Positions 1-10,823 of a stretch of 64,000 nt of DNA are shown one piece after another. The number at the start of each line of letters is the position of its first letter. Position 1 is the first letter of the stretch. The stretch is from Endotrypanum monterogeii (Eukaryota > Euglenozoa > Kinetoplastea > Trypanosomatida > Trypanosomatidae). The stretch lies in NCBI GenBank assembly GCA_000333855.2, contig CM007317.1, forward strand, positions 708,793 to 772,792. The letters run 5' to 3'. Below the pieces are notes generated by a model. The model searched no databases, was not told where the DNA came from, and saw only the letters and a list, made by a program, of their open reading frames with translations. The position numbers and the translations under genes were made by a program.

Positions 1-156
1 TTTCGTGAAGAGGGGGAGGTCACTGTGGTCTCGCAACAGCACTTCGTTTATAGCTTAGCGCTAGTGGAGGGGTTTGAGGCAACAGTTACGGATCCCCCCC
101 CCCCTCCAGTGCTCACCTATGAGTCATGCACTGCGCACACAACAGGTGAAACATAA
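1..156 (+). CDS. 3' end of an upstream protein-coding gene (partial)
   Basis: Reading frame 1 is open from the first base to a TAA at 154-156 and encodes the last 51 residues of a protein whose start lies left of the window. The other two forward frames close within 60 bases. The peptide is rich in Val, Glu and Thr and has a run of five prolines near residues 32-36, coded by a C-homopolymer at 94-108. It ends in THTTGET-like polar residues. I do not recognise the family. A 51-codon open frame can arise by chance in GC-rich DNA, so this is a moderate call. It matches the strand of all other genes and the next 5 kb look non-coding, as expected for a gene end followed by a long 3' UTR. Confidence 0.5.
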   Translation, partial: FREEGEVTVVSQQHFVYSLALVEGFEATVTDPPPPPVLTYESCTAHTTGET

Positions 157-3093
157 AAAAAAAGGGTTAGGTGTGCCCTACGTGGACATTGGCGGGATAT
201 GATGCTTGCCGGGGAAGGGGAGAGAGGCAAGACCGCTGTGGCGATCGACTACGGTACGTTTGCCCACATCGCTGAAGTATTTCAGTGGTATTAGAGGCAT
301 CGGGCTGTGTGTGTGTGTGTGTGTGGGGTATGCCCTCTGTGTGGATGAGTCACAGAAAACAAGAACAGCCACATGTGAAGATTTCTACTATACCGGAGTA
401 GTCCCGCTTCTGTCACTCCTCAAGATGGCCTCTTGAGACCGATTTGGAGGATGGGGAAGAGAGCTATTTCTGGGGTGGTCAACAGACCGAAGGCTCGTCT
501 ACCGTCATTCTGATGTTTTTTTTTTTTCAGTGCTAAAGCTGTACATAACTGCAACACCCAGGCCAGAAAACACATCGGGGCTGATTGCGGAGTAAGTAGG
601 CAGGCGTGTCACTGAAGAAGTGAGTTGCACAGAGAGTGAGGGTGCGGGGATGTGTGAAGCAGCTGGTGAGTGTTGATAGACGACGCACGATCAGCACAAA
701 GGCGTTCCCATTCGGCCCCATTTCCCTACAAAATAGTCCTCCAGGATTTTCCAAGACATCACGGAACAAGAAGGTATGTTTTCTAGTAAAGAGAATTTAT
801 AGGTTTGTCTGTGTGTGTGTGTCGTTGCATAAAAAAAAATCTCTTCGTGTCTGCTTCTCTTGCATATTTTTTTTTTTTCATTTTTTGCACTTCACCTTTC
901 CCCCTGTCTCCGTTGTTTTTTATATTGATGCTTCACACTTCGATTGCAGCTTCCCTTGCTCTTCTCCTTTTTTTTTTTTTTAATGCTGTTGCCTTTTGAC
1001 TTCTTTTCTGCTGTGCACAGATTTTTTTGACGCGATTCGTTAAATTATTATTATTATTTTCTATATTCCATTCGATGTTGTCTTTTTTTTTTGATTTCCT
1101 TCTGCGTCCTGTCGCTTTCTTTTGCTGTTTTTTTTTCATCGCTTTGCATTTTTTGTGCATTGATCTTTTAAAAAATTCTTCTTTCGGTTTCTCGCATATT
1201 TTGCGGCGGTAGTTCCACTGTACTCATAGTTTCCCCTGCGCACACGCCATTTCAGGGGTAGCCATCAATGAAAAGGGTTGTAACACTGTTCGTGCTCTCA
1301 CCTTTTCTGCCTCACATATATGAATATAAATATATCTTTCCTGGAGCATTATTTTTTTTTCCGTTTGTGTCAGGTGCGTTGTTTCCTCAGCTTTACGTGT
1401 ACTTATGACCACCTATTCGAACCTAAAAAAAAGGAGGGTTTTTCTCCCACTCTCTCTCTCACTCTCTATTTATATGTTTCATATTGTGTGTGTGTGTGTG
1501 TTGTATGACATGAAAGTGCAGGTGTATGATGACACACTGTTTTTAAGCCCTTCGCTTCTGCTTGCTGACCAATTGCAAATGAAGGGAAGCAGAGTGTGGG
1601 CAACACGCGGTGTGCGTTGGAGCATGGGAAGAGAGGGGGTGGGAAGGATGCGAGATATTTGTCAACGATGCCCATATATATATATATCTCCCAGTTAATT
1701 TGTGCACTGAGGAGGGGCAGAAGTATTGCAAAGGTTTATCGGAGCTGCGTGACTCCTGTATCGTTCCGCTTTTCTCGGGCTTCTCTACGATGTCTCCGTT
1801 CCATTTTTCTAACCGCTTCCCCTCTCTCCATCGTGTGGAAGGAGCATATACTCTCTTTTCCCTCTTCTTCTTCGGTTAGGGGAAAGGTGTGTGTGCACAC
1901 CCACTCATCTACCTCCCGCGAGAAGCGTGAGAGGCCTGGAAAAGAAAACCGCCATAACCGGTGTTTCATCAGCTCCTCTGTGCGCGGCCGGCCGCTCTTG
2001 ACCCGCTTTTAGCCCGCTCCCTTCCTCTTGGATAAACGATAATATCGTTTTTTCTTGTCGCACCAGCGTTAGAGGATCTCCCCATCTTTTTTTTTTTTGC
2101 ATCTTGCCCCTTGACCTCCTTATTATTATTTTTTTTTTGCCGTATCGTTTCGTCAGTCCTGGCCAGATTCTCTTCCGTGGGTTTGGAATCTACATGCCTT
2201 TACAGGCGCGCGTGTACACGTGCTTAGCCTTTTCCGTGCTTGGTGCTCCACTTTTTTTTTTCATTGCATTTTCTTTTTTCCATATTCATCTGCTTCTCTA
2301 TATGTATAGTCGCAAGGGTTTCCTGCTTTACTTTTGTGTATTGCCCGTCATCCCCTCCTCCTCCCTCTCCGCCGCATCGATTCGACTTGTTTCTTTTTTT
2401 TTTCTTTTTCGTTCATATCGTCTCCTATTCATTGAATGTCTTTCGTTTCCCTCTTCTTGGATCACTTTCCGGTCACCAAAAATGAGCTTCTTTCTCAGTG
2501 AATCGAGGAGGATGGGCTTGCTTGGAAGCAGACCGTTCCCCTCATCCCCATTCCCCTACGCGTGAGGAGCAGGGGGTCTCGGTCTCCGTAGCTCCAGCTT
2601 CATGGAATTTCAAAGCACCACATTGTGTGAGGTCCACTATCGCCCTCATCTTCTCTCTGATGTTTTACTCTCTCACTCATCTTTTCCTCCCTCTGCTGCC
2701 TTTGGTCTTACTGTTCTGCGGTCGCGCATGGATTGAATATCCATCAATTTTTTTTTTTTTTATTTATGTTTGTACTGCTGCACTATCCATGGCTCTTGCA
2801 CCACAGAGGCTGACAGAACCCCACATCTTGGGGGATTTTACATAACGCTTGCCTTTGGGCTCACGCTCAGAATGCATGCATTACTGGTTGATGGGTAAGC
2901 GCTCGCGATGGAAAGCTCGTACTACACGTGAAGTGAGCGGCCTATCAAGGCCCAACAAGGTCCTTCAGACCTTCTGCACATAGGGGGCTGGTGGGTGGGT
3001 CAGTGGACCATGTCAGCATAGATGAATTTCATGTTGGAAAGCACTGCAGGCAACAAATGCAAGAGTGGCATGGGGTGAGTGCCCCCCCCCCCT

Positions 3094-3364
3094 CTATATA
3101 TATATATATATATATATATANNNNNNNNNNNNNNNNNNNNNNNNNNNNNNNNNNNNNNNNNNNNNNNNNNNNNNNNNNNNNNNNNNNNNNNNNNNNNNNN
3201 NNNNNNNNNNNNNNNNNNNNNNNNNNNNNNNNNNNNNNNNNNNNNNNNNNNNNNNNNNNNNNNNNNNNNNNNNNNNNNNNNNNNNNNNNNNNNNNNNNNN
3301 NNNNNNNNNNNNNNNNNNNNNNNNNNNNNNNNNNNNNNNNNNNNNNNNNNNNNNNNNNNNNNNN

Positions 3365-3406
<42 letters not shown>
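3094..3406. repeat. (AT)n microsatellite containing a 244-base assembly gap
   Basis: A TA dinucleotide tract runs into 244 Ns (3121-3364) and out again as AT. The true length is unknown; the gap probably reflects an unassembled AT repeat. Confidence 0.9.
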
Positions 3407-3874
3407 CCGTCAGTCTTGTCTGGGTGTAGGTATGGGTGATGCACAGCAATACTAAGAGTATGATACAGTCAACCGGACTTGTCTACGTCATTGCCGCCAA
3501 CGCCGCAGGAGCTGCGGCACCTAATAAATTTCTACTCTCCGAGGCAAGTGAAAAGGCTATGTGTGTGTGGGTGGGGGGGGGGTGACTCAAAGACACGCAA
3601 TACTTTACACATCTTGGCCGACTCGACCGTGGAGACATACCACTCCAAGCGGCTGTGGCTTTCATACCGAGTGCTGTCTTTGCTGTGGCATATCTGAACG
3701 GTAAAAAAAAAACAGAAACAACAACAACAAAAATCCAGCTACGATAGTATCTAGACATGGGGATAAGTATTTTTTTATTTTTTTCTATCTGCCTCTCCTC
3801 TCTTTTGATCAGCGACACAATTTCCTGCTGTTTCGACGGATTTACCACTTTGATCTGTATGCGGTAATGCACGC

Positions 3875-4122
3875 CTCCCGCTGATGGGCCTCGTTTTGCT
3901 CCAAGGGTTCAGCACAGCCGGTCGTTACAGCCATCCATCGTCGCTAGTGTCGGCTCTTGGTTTCTGCATCGCGCTCCATCGGGTACACCCCGAAATGGTG
4001 CCCCCGCCCGCACCATGGGTGTGAGGGGCAAAACTCTAACGTCTCCCGCCGTGGGGTTGATGCCCGCTGGTGGTGGTGGTGGTGGTGGTGGCGGGGGGCG
4101 ACTGTGGGGAGCGACCGGGTAC

Positions 4123-4160
<38 letters not shown>

Positions 4161-4286
4161 CGATCAAGGGCTTGGGTTTGTGCCGAAAACCAATGGCGGG
4201 GTGTGGGTGTGTGGACGTTGCTCTTAGCGCGTGTGTGTCGCTGCACTGCGCCACGCGAGGGACCTGTGAGGAGATGTGCGGGGGTG
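3875..4286. repeat. Dispersed repeat, copy 1 (SIDER-like candidate)
   Basis: About 412 bp nearly identical to 10545-10949 in the same orientation. Both begin at CTCCCGCTGATGGGCC and end at GAGATGTGCGGGGGTG. The copies differ by a few substitutions and by the length of internal (TGG)n and (GT)n tracts. Sequence outside these limits is unrelated. The right-hand part also resembles 8824-8952 at lower identity. Size, extragenic position and mix of young and diverged copies fit the degenerate SIDER retroposons known in Leishmania 3' UTRs. I cannot check the SIDER signature, so the family name is an inference. Confidence 0.75.
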
Positions 4287-4759
4287 AGTGGGTTGGTAAT
4301 TTAATTCAACTTCTGAGGCAAACATAAAGCAGCGCATCACAGGTGGAAGAGTTCGGCTCCACTTAGCTCGCATCACACCGTTACTGCTGACGCTTCGATT
4401 GTATCTTTCCTTTTCATACTCATGCTTTCCTCTAGCGTTCCAGTTGCGATGACCATCGATATGTGCAAATGTCATTTTTTTTCCCTCGGGATTTTTTTTT
4501 TTTGTGCAGGAGGAGGAATGTGGGGAGGACTAGGGATAAGCTAAATATGGTAATGCGCGGGAGGGATCGAGGACGTGGCGTGTGGGTTATGACCCTCTCA
4601 GCGGATGCGATGGCGTGTTTCTCGACGTGCTTGACGTTTTTTTTTTGGAACGAGTCTCTTTCTTTTTTTGTGTCCATCCTGTCTCCTCACTTTTCCGAGT
4701 CAATGCCGTCGAATCGCTTCTCTCTCCGTGTTTCTTCTTTTTCAAATATGACAGGGAGG

Positions 4760-4796
<37 letters not shown>

Positions 4797-5181
4797 CATT
4801 ATATATATGTGTGTGTCTGTGTGTGAATGAATTCAATAACTCTTCAGCTCTCCGGATGAATTGGCTGAGCGTGTCGTTAGGGGAAACGCGGGAAAGTGTG
4901 TCGGAGTAATGCATCATGCCTACAATTCTTGACATCACCGATCATCTCTCAGTTATCTTGTAGTTGGTAGCCTCTGTCATCTGTGAATCAGCTTCTTCCT
5001 TTCTCTCTAGGGCGTACACAAATGTGTTTTGTACTGAGAGGGCGGATCGGTGGCAGGTGGTAGCGAGGGCAGTGCAGCAGCGCCGTAATTTTTCTTCCTC
5101 CTTTTTTTTTCCTTCGGTCCATCTGTTGGTGTCTCTGTTCTGGTGAGGCGTAAAACCCCCGCCCTCGCCTTCACCGTGGTG

Positions 5182-5216
<35 letters not shown>

Positions 5217-5416
5217 TATCTCTCCATTTACCTCCTTTTCCTATTTCGCGTTCCAGCTGACAGTCATTACACGCTGGTGCTGGGGCACTGTATCGACTGG
5301 GGCGTGCTTTGGCCGGATCGTAGGGGCATGCATTGAGGAGACGTGCTAGTAGTCGTCACCATCATAGACAAGCGACACCTAGGTTCATCAAAGGGGTTGC
5401 TTACCGTCTCTAACGA

Positions 5417-5438
5417 CTCCCCCCTCCTCCTTTACCAG
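5417..5438 (+). promoter_or_regulatory. Probable trans-splice acceptor
   Basis: A C/T tract (CTCCCCCCTCCTCCTTTACCAG type) ends in AG at 5437-5438, 17 bases before the ATG at 5456. This is the expected spliced-leader acceptor layout and supports the small gene downstream. Confidence 0.6.
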
Positions 5439-5455
5439 TGATTTTATCTACGAAG

Positions 5456-5743
5456 ATGCTCCGCGCATTTGCGCCGCTGCGGAGGAATTCTGCAGTGCAG
5501 CCACTGCGCACGGTGGTGCACAAGCTCCTCGAGCTTCAGCAGGCATCAGGACGAACGCTCATGTCCGTGGTGGGACCAACTTGTCACTCGACTCGAGGTA
5601 CTGTTCTTATCAGCGCTGCAAATTTTTTCTGCTTCACAACCTATTGTCTCATAATTAATTGGATTTATGAAGGTTACGTCGATTTATGGTATGGTGTATA
5701 TGGCCTGGAGGACGATGACGATGACGACGGCGACGACGATTGA
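5456..5743 (+). CDS. Small candidate mitochondrial single-pass membrane protein (95 aa), unknown
   Basis: The ATG at 5456 follows a good acceptor with a 17-base leader. The first ~35 residues (MLRAFAPLRRNS...) are rich in Arg, Leu, Ala and Ser with almost no acid, like a mitochondrial presequence. Residues ~48-70 are hydrophobic and aromatic and could form one membrane span. An aromatic patch (WIYEGYVDLWYG) and a C-terminal tail of Asp (LEDDDDDDGDDD) follow. Small one-span subunits of respiratory complexes or ATP synthase look like this, but I cannot assign it. Base composition changes after codon ~49, where the sequence becomes AT-richer, so the second half could be fortuitous. Confidence 0.5.
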   Translation: MLRAFAPLRRNSAVQPLRTVVHKLLELQQASGRTLMSVVGPTCHSTRGTVLISAANFFCFTTYCLIINWIYEGYVDLWYGVYGLEDDDDDDGDDD

Positions 5744-6648
5744 TGTAGGACGGGCTCAAGGAATCAGCAAACAAAGAGGGACGCTGATGCCTCTCGTGTC
5801 TTGCTGCTAAAGTGTAATCCTGCTCTTGACAATCTTTCATCACCATCATCATCATCTTTATCTAATTTCTTCTCGCTGCTATTCCTTGTACATCTTCGAT
5901 TTCAAATATGTGATAACAATTGTTTCTCTTGTTTTTCCACCTCTTGTGTTTTTTTTTTCTGCACTTGCTTTTTTTTTCTTAGTATAGTGACTTTCTGCAC
6001 AGGCAGTGCTGTATTTGAAACGCACGCGCTCGATATGTTGGGTATTTATGTTTCTTCTTCAGTGCCTTCTTTCCGGCATCAGGCACGCACGCACGCACAC
6101 GCACACACCTGTTAAGATTCTTATGTATGTGACCACGTTTCTAGAAAGGTACTCGTTCTTCTGAATCTGTGAGCATGTTGGCTCGTTGTGCTCAGGCGCG
6201 CAGGGAGGAAAAAAAAAACGCAAAAACACATCTGATAGAAAATAGGTTCATGTTTTCTTGGGCACTCGCTTCTTTTTATTTTATTTTGTCCTCGTCGTCA
6301 GGGAAGGAAGGGGTGAGGTAGCTGAGGAAACTTTGTGAATCAGATCGCCCTCGTGTCTACACATTTGCAGAGGTAGTTCTCATGTTGCTCTTATTTCTGC
6401 CCATATTGCAATCGTTGCTGTGTTGATGGAAGGAGGAGGAACAAACACATTTGGGTTTTCTCGCCTCCCTTTATTTTTGTGGGGAACATACCCGGCTGCC
6501 CTTCTTGATTCGATCCCTCATCGTTGGTGCTCACGTGTTACCTTCTTCCACGTCGTCATCTTTCTGCTTTTGCTTTTATTCTCCCCCGCCCTTTTTTTTT
6601 TTCATTCCTCAACCCTCAACCTCAATTCCCCTTCTTCCTACACACACA

Positions 6649-6683
<35 letters not shown>

Positions 6684-6827
6684 CGCAGTCAATTTCATAT
6701 TTAGTGCGATTCCAGGTACACAAACCACCAAGGAAAAGAAGAAAGAAACAAACGGTTGCGTGCTTTCGTTACGTTTTCACAGGTTTAGGTTTCTCGACAA
6801 GAGTGTGTAGTGCACAGGACAGCAGCC
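5744..6827. other. Intergenic region
   Basis: CT-rich non-coding DNA with an alternating CACG/CACA stretch near 6083-6108 and (AC)n near 6651-6681. No gene seen. Confidence 0.6.
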
Positions 6828-6845
6828 CTTTTTTTTTTTTTTCAG
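6828..6845 (+). promoter_or_regulatory. Probable trans-splice acceptor of RAB18
   Basis: A run of T ends in CAG at 6843-6845, giving an 82-base leader before the ATG at 6928. Confidence 0.65.
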
Positions 6846-6927
6846 GATTCCCGGAAAACAAACAAACAAACAACAAAAGAATAATCTCGTATTCGTTTCT
6901 CCCACTTGCCGTATTGATTCAGTAACC

Positions 6928-7581
6928 ATGAGCTCTACTATCGGTGCGTGTAAGACCATCAAAGTCCTCCTCATCGGTGACAGCGGCGTGGGAAAGTCTT
7001 CCTTGTTGCTATCCTTCACTTCGGGGGTCTTCGATGAAAATATTTCGACGACCATTGGTGTTGACTTCAAAGTCAAGAGGGTGGGCGTTGTGGATGCCCA
7101 TACAGGGGAAAGCACTGCTGTGAACCTGCAGCTATGGGATACCGCAGGTCAGGAGCGCTTCCGTACGTTGACCGGCTCGTATTACCGAGGCGCGCACGCG
7201 GTTGTACTGGTCTACGATGTAAATGAGCCACAGTCTTTTCACGGGCTCATAAAATGGCTTGATGAGGCAAAGAGCTACTGCAACCGGGACGAGGGGGAGA
7301 ACAGCAGTGTCGTGTTCCTGTTGATGGGCAATAAAGTCGACCTGTGTCCTGACGAGACAACTATGCCGCTTCCCCGCTCTATGGCGCAGGGGTTCGCTCA
7401 GAAGAACAGTATGTTGTTTGCCCTCACTTCTGCCAAGACAAGAATTGGAGTAGAACAGGCGTTCGATGAAGTTGCGCGTAGTGTGTATGAAAGGGTGCAG
7501 GACCTCGAGCAATACGAGCGGCGTCGGACGATGAACTTAAAGGGTGGCAATGACAACAGGGGTGGCCAGGGTTGCTGCTAG
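6928..7581 (+). CDS. RAB18: Rab GTPase, RAB18 type
   Basis: A 217-residue small GTPase with all Rab elements: P-loop GDSGVGKS (17-24), switch I TTIGVDF (41-47), switch II WDTAGQERF (70-78), NKVD (135-138), TSAK (167-170) and a C-terminal CC for double geranylgeranylation. FDxxxxTTIGVDFKVK, ERFRTLTxSYYRGA and FAxKxSMLFxxxSAKT match the RAB18 subfamily closely. Family knowledge places RAB18 on ER, Golgi or lipid-droplet membranes; the exact role in this organism is not shown by sequence. The loop between switch I and switch II (VVDAHTGESTAV) is several residues longer than in animal RAB18. The ATG at 6928 begins right before the conserved core, so the start is secure. Confidence 0.93.
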   Translation: MSSTIGACKTIKVLLIGDSGVGKSSLLLSFTSGVFDENISTTIGVDFKVKRVGVVDAHTGESTAVNLQLWDTAGQERFRTLTGSYYRGAHAVVLVYDVNEPQSFHGLIKWLDEAKSYCNRDEGENSSVVFLLMGNKVDLCPDETTMPLPRSMAQGFAQKNSMLFALTSAKTRIGVEQAFDEVARSVYERVQDLEQYERRRTMNLKGGNDNRGGQGCC

Positions 7582-9518
7582 GGTGAGTTTTTCCTCCATC
7601 GGGGCGGTGGGGGCAGGGTATAGTGCGGGGGAGTCTCCCCAATAGGGAGAGCGAGTGCCTGCGGTGGACAGAGCATGTTATTGTCAGATGAATACACCCG
7701 ACACGTACTCACTCTTGCAGATATACACGTGTCTACCCCGGGCATTGCCATTCTGTGAAAAAGAAGTCTTCACTGGGCGTAGCACCGGCGTCAAATGTGG
7801 TGCAAGGCTTAGATGCCGGGTGAGGGATACCTCTACACCTTTCTCTCTCTGTGTGTGTGTGTGTCTGCGATGCTTGAGTTCTTCTGGACTCGCTTATCTC
7901 TGCGACTGTACCCTCCGCTCTCGATTTCTCATCGCTCCCGTTTTTTTTTTCCCTGTCACACTGTGGTTTAGTTGCTTTTCTGCTCCCTGGTTTTCAACTT
8001 TGAAAATCTCTGGAAAGGGAGAGAGGGGGGATGGGGGGAGAGGTGGCGAATCGCTGTACCGCTCGCCTGATCTGCTGGCGTTGCTTTCTCTTGCAATAAA
8101 AAGATTTTCGTTTGAACCTCTCTCTTTTCGCTCAGCCGATCTTCTTCACAACCGCTCTCTTTTTTTCTTTCTGCCCCTCCCCACATGTCACCTGTTGCTT
8201 CTTTTCCATTTTTTTTTTTGCTTGTAATCCAGGATATCTCAGTTCTCCAAGACTCCCTGCATAACTGAATGCGGGTGTTTCGTTCTTTCTGTGTAGAAGT
8301 GCGGGAGTTCTTTTGTTTTTTTCCCCTGCTGATATTTTTTTTTTTTTCGTGGGAGCCATATGCGGCGTGTGTGGTCGTCTCGGTACTCCAGATCTCTTTT
8401 TTTTTTTTCACTTGTCTGCTTGGATCTCTCCTGTTCGACAAAGGATGCTGTCAGTGGGTGCTTTCATCTGTGGTGGGTGGTGCACACCAGGGCGTGAGGT
8501 ATCGAGGGACTCTCACCGTGTTTGGCGTAGCTCTCATGCCGCATCACACATTCCTTTACTGTGCAATTTTCTCTGTTGGTGACATGCCCACCCATCGGCG
8601 GTGTGGGTAGAGGCCAGTGCAAAATCATCACTGCTGCTGTCGCCAGTGAGGTCTTGGAGGGCGTTGCACAGAAGCCACTCGCGACAGTGAGCATGTTCGT
8701 GCCAGTCGCATGGTGTGCGGCATGCCCGGATACCCGGTATGTATCTTACCCGGCTTTCGCTGCTCACTGGGGGTGGTGATGATAGGGGTGAGGGGTTGTG
8801 AGGATCAGCCTGTGCAGTGCGTGGGTAAGCAAGGACTGGCGTTGGGACCATGCACCGGTGACGAGGGGAGGGGGGGGGTGAGCTTTGCTCTTATCCTGTG
8901 TGTGCCGCTGCACAGCATGACATGAAGGATCTGTGGGAATGCAGAGCTGGGGGAGATATCGAGCCCCACACTCTACACCGAAATGCACATGTGTAGCACG
9001 AGATTGTCTAGTGCAAGGATGCCATGCGCATATCTTCACTCTCTCGCCTCCCATGAACGTTGAAAATGATACATCCTGAAATATTTCTTCGAAGGGGGAC
9101 CAGAGAACGTCTGGGACACCACATCACTTTATCTGCACGGCAATCGATTTCGTAATGGGAATCAGTGGATTGCGCTCTACACTACAGTGTCGCACTGCCC
9201 TCGCCTAGTCATCTTTGGCCATCGAGAGGACCTGTCCACGCGTGTGTAGGTTTTCTGAAGATCATTCCTATCCCTTTCTCTGCAGGGGTGGGGATTGGGG
9301 GAGGAGGCTCGTGTCTCTTGTCGTTGCACTCCGCATCTCATCTCTTACCCTTTTTTTCCCTTTGTTCTTACCTGTCGACCACATCACGGCTGGAGTCATT
9401 ACAGTTCAAGAAACATCGCTGTTTTTATCGAAGTCCTTTGAAGGCGTACGCCGACAGCATTGTCAGCAGCGGCTACTAAAGAAATCTCTACATTTGCCCT
9501 CACCGGAAGGAGAGGGCG
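7582..9518. other. Intergenic region
   Basis: About 1.9 kb without a convincing gene. It holds T-tracts, a short (GT)n near 7849-7865, and a region at 8824-8952 related to the dispersed repeat. A pyrimidine tract near 9351-9378 followed by AG at 9403-9404 is a possible acceptor for the next gene. Confidence 0.6.
8824..8952. repeat. Diverged partial copy of the dispersed repeat
   Basis: Matches the right end of the repeat (4160-4284 and its twin) with clear but reduced similarity, for example TTGCTCTTA followed by a GTGTGTG-rich word and CGCTGCAC. Order and orientation are the same. The left half of the element is not obvious here. Confidence 0.5.
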
Positions 9519-10262
9519 ATGTCGGGCATGGATGAGCGTGCGAAGCAGTTCAAGGTCGCTGCTGAGGCGCACCTTACAGGACCTGCTCTGAGGAAGGAGA
9601 TTGGCACTCTGCGCCGATTTCTTTTTCGAAATCAAGAGTACCGCTTTACCAAGGGTGCCCAGCAGGCCCTTTACATGGCGATCATTGCGCACTACGGCAA
9701 TTCGGCTGCTCATCACGCCTCTGGCCACGCAACTGCATCTACCGCGCCAGGGACATCCGGGTCTCCGGCATGCGCTGGTTCTTGTAGTCCTTCTCCCGTG
9801 ACACACACAATGCCCTCGGGAAGCGCAGCGGGACCAGGCTCACTCGGTAACGGTGATGACACCGATGATTCAGCGGATGCCCCGATTCTCCGACTGCTCG
9901 ATGACGCACTGAAGATGCCCTTCACGGTTTTCACCTCTTCACAAAAGACTAAGATACTTACGTTCTATTGGGCCGTTCTCGGCAGCGACGGCCCCGAAGG
10001 AGCAAATCACAGCAGCTGCACCGCATCCGTTGCCACGCGCACGCTTTCCCTCATGGACATTGTAGATGTTGGGAGAAACAGAGTCCAGCTCTCCTTATTT
10101 ACCGACGAAGGGGATGAATATCTAGAGGAGGTTACTGTCTCCGACGCCACGACAGTGAAGGAGCTACGGGCGGCGTTTGAAGGAGGTAGTGGAGTTTCTG
10201 TGACTGTGCAAGAGGGAGAGACCGGGGCAACATTTGTTTCCTTTACGGTGGATGATGTCTGA
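9519..10262 (+). CDS. Conserved-looking hypothetical protein (247 aa)
   Basis: I do not recognise this protein. The N-terminus (~1-65) is predicted helical and charged (MSGMDERAKQFKVAAEAHL..., then LRRFLFRNQEYRF). Residues ~66-125 are a Ser/Thr/Gly/Ala/Pro linker. A second folded segment (~126-160, PILRLLDDALKMPFTVF and ILTFYWAVLG) follows. The last ~60 residues alternate acidic and hydrophobic positions (VQLSLFTDEGDEYLEEVTV, then TTVKELRAAF), a beta-beta-helix pattern that could be a small beta-grasp domain; that reading is inference only. The start is the first ATG after a plausible acceptor at 9403-9404; an ATG three codons later is also possible. Confidence 0.85.
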   Translation: MSGMDERAKQFKVAAEAHLTGPALRKEIGTLRRFLFRNQEYRFTKGAQQALYMAIIAHYGNSAAHHASGHATASTAPGTSGSPACAGSCSPSPVTHTMPSGSAAGPGSLGNGDDTDDSADAPILRLLDDALKMPFTVFTSSQKTKILTFYWAVLGSDGPEGANHSSCTASVATRTLSLMDIVDVGRNRVQLSLFTDEGDEYLEEVTVSDATTVKELRAAFEGGSGVSVTVQEGETGATFVSFTVDDV

Positions 10263-10789
10263 ACATTTCAGAAGAGACGCTCTGCGTTTTCAGACACGTG
10301 TTGCCGAACGTGTGATCCTACGTAGCGTGGGAAGAGCAAAAAAAAAAACCCATAAAGAGGGAAGGAGGAGAGAAATACTCTGGGGCCGCTGGCACGCACG
10401 GCACCAAGTCTTCTCTCATTGACTGTCCTATAAATGCACCGATTATGTCAGTGAAAACAGAGTGCATGGGGGTGATGGGAGTTCACGGACATGTGGCCGA
10501 TCATAATTGCACAACCGCCCTATAGGTATTGTCACCTCCCTCCCCTCCCGCTGATGGGCCTTGTTTTGCTCCCAGGGTTCAGCACAGCCGGTCGTTACAG
10601 CCATCCATCGTCGCTAGTGTCGGCTCTTGGTTTCTGCATCGCGCTCCATCGGGTACACCCCGAAATGGTGCCCCCGCCTGCACCATGGGTGTGAGGGGCA
10701 AAACTCTAACGTCTCCCGCCGTGGGGTTGATGCCCGCTGGTGGTGGTGGTGGTGGCGGCGGGGGGCGACTGTGGGGAGCGACCGGGTAC

Positions 10790-10823
<34 letters not shown>

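Larger units (their letters stand above)
157..5437. other. Gene-poor region of about 5.3 kb
   Basis: I see no credible gene here. Open frames are short and run through homopolymers or microsatellites. Contents include (GT)n near 306-325, many T-tracts, an (AT)n tract broken by 244 Ns (3121-3364), a dispersed repeat copy (about 3875-4286, listed separately), (AT)n at about 4760-4792 and (AC)n at about 5186-5215. It is likely a 3' UTR plus intergenic DNA. An undetected small RNA gene is possible. Confidence 0.6.

Noticed and set aside
2104..2565. Hydrophobic plus-strand frame of 153 codons
   Set aside because: The hydrophobicity comes from T-tracts coding Phe, Leu and Ile; no conserved pattern or coding-like codon use.
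5580..5600. GGTACT-like junction in the small gene at 5.4 kb considered as a cis-intron donor
   Set aside because: Cis-introns are extremely rare in trypanosomatids and no convincing branch/acceptor with a coding continuation follows before the frame's own stop.
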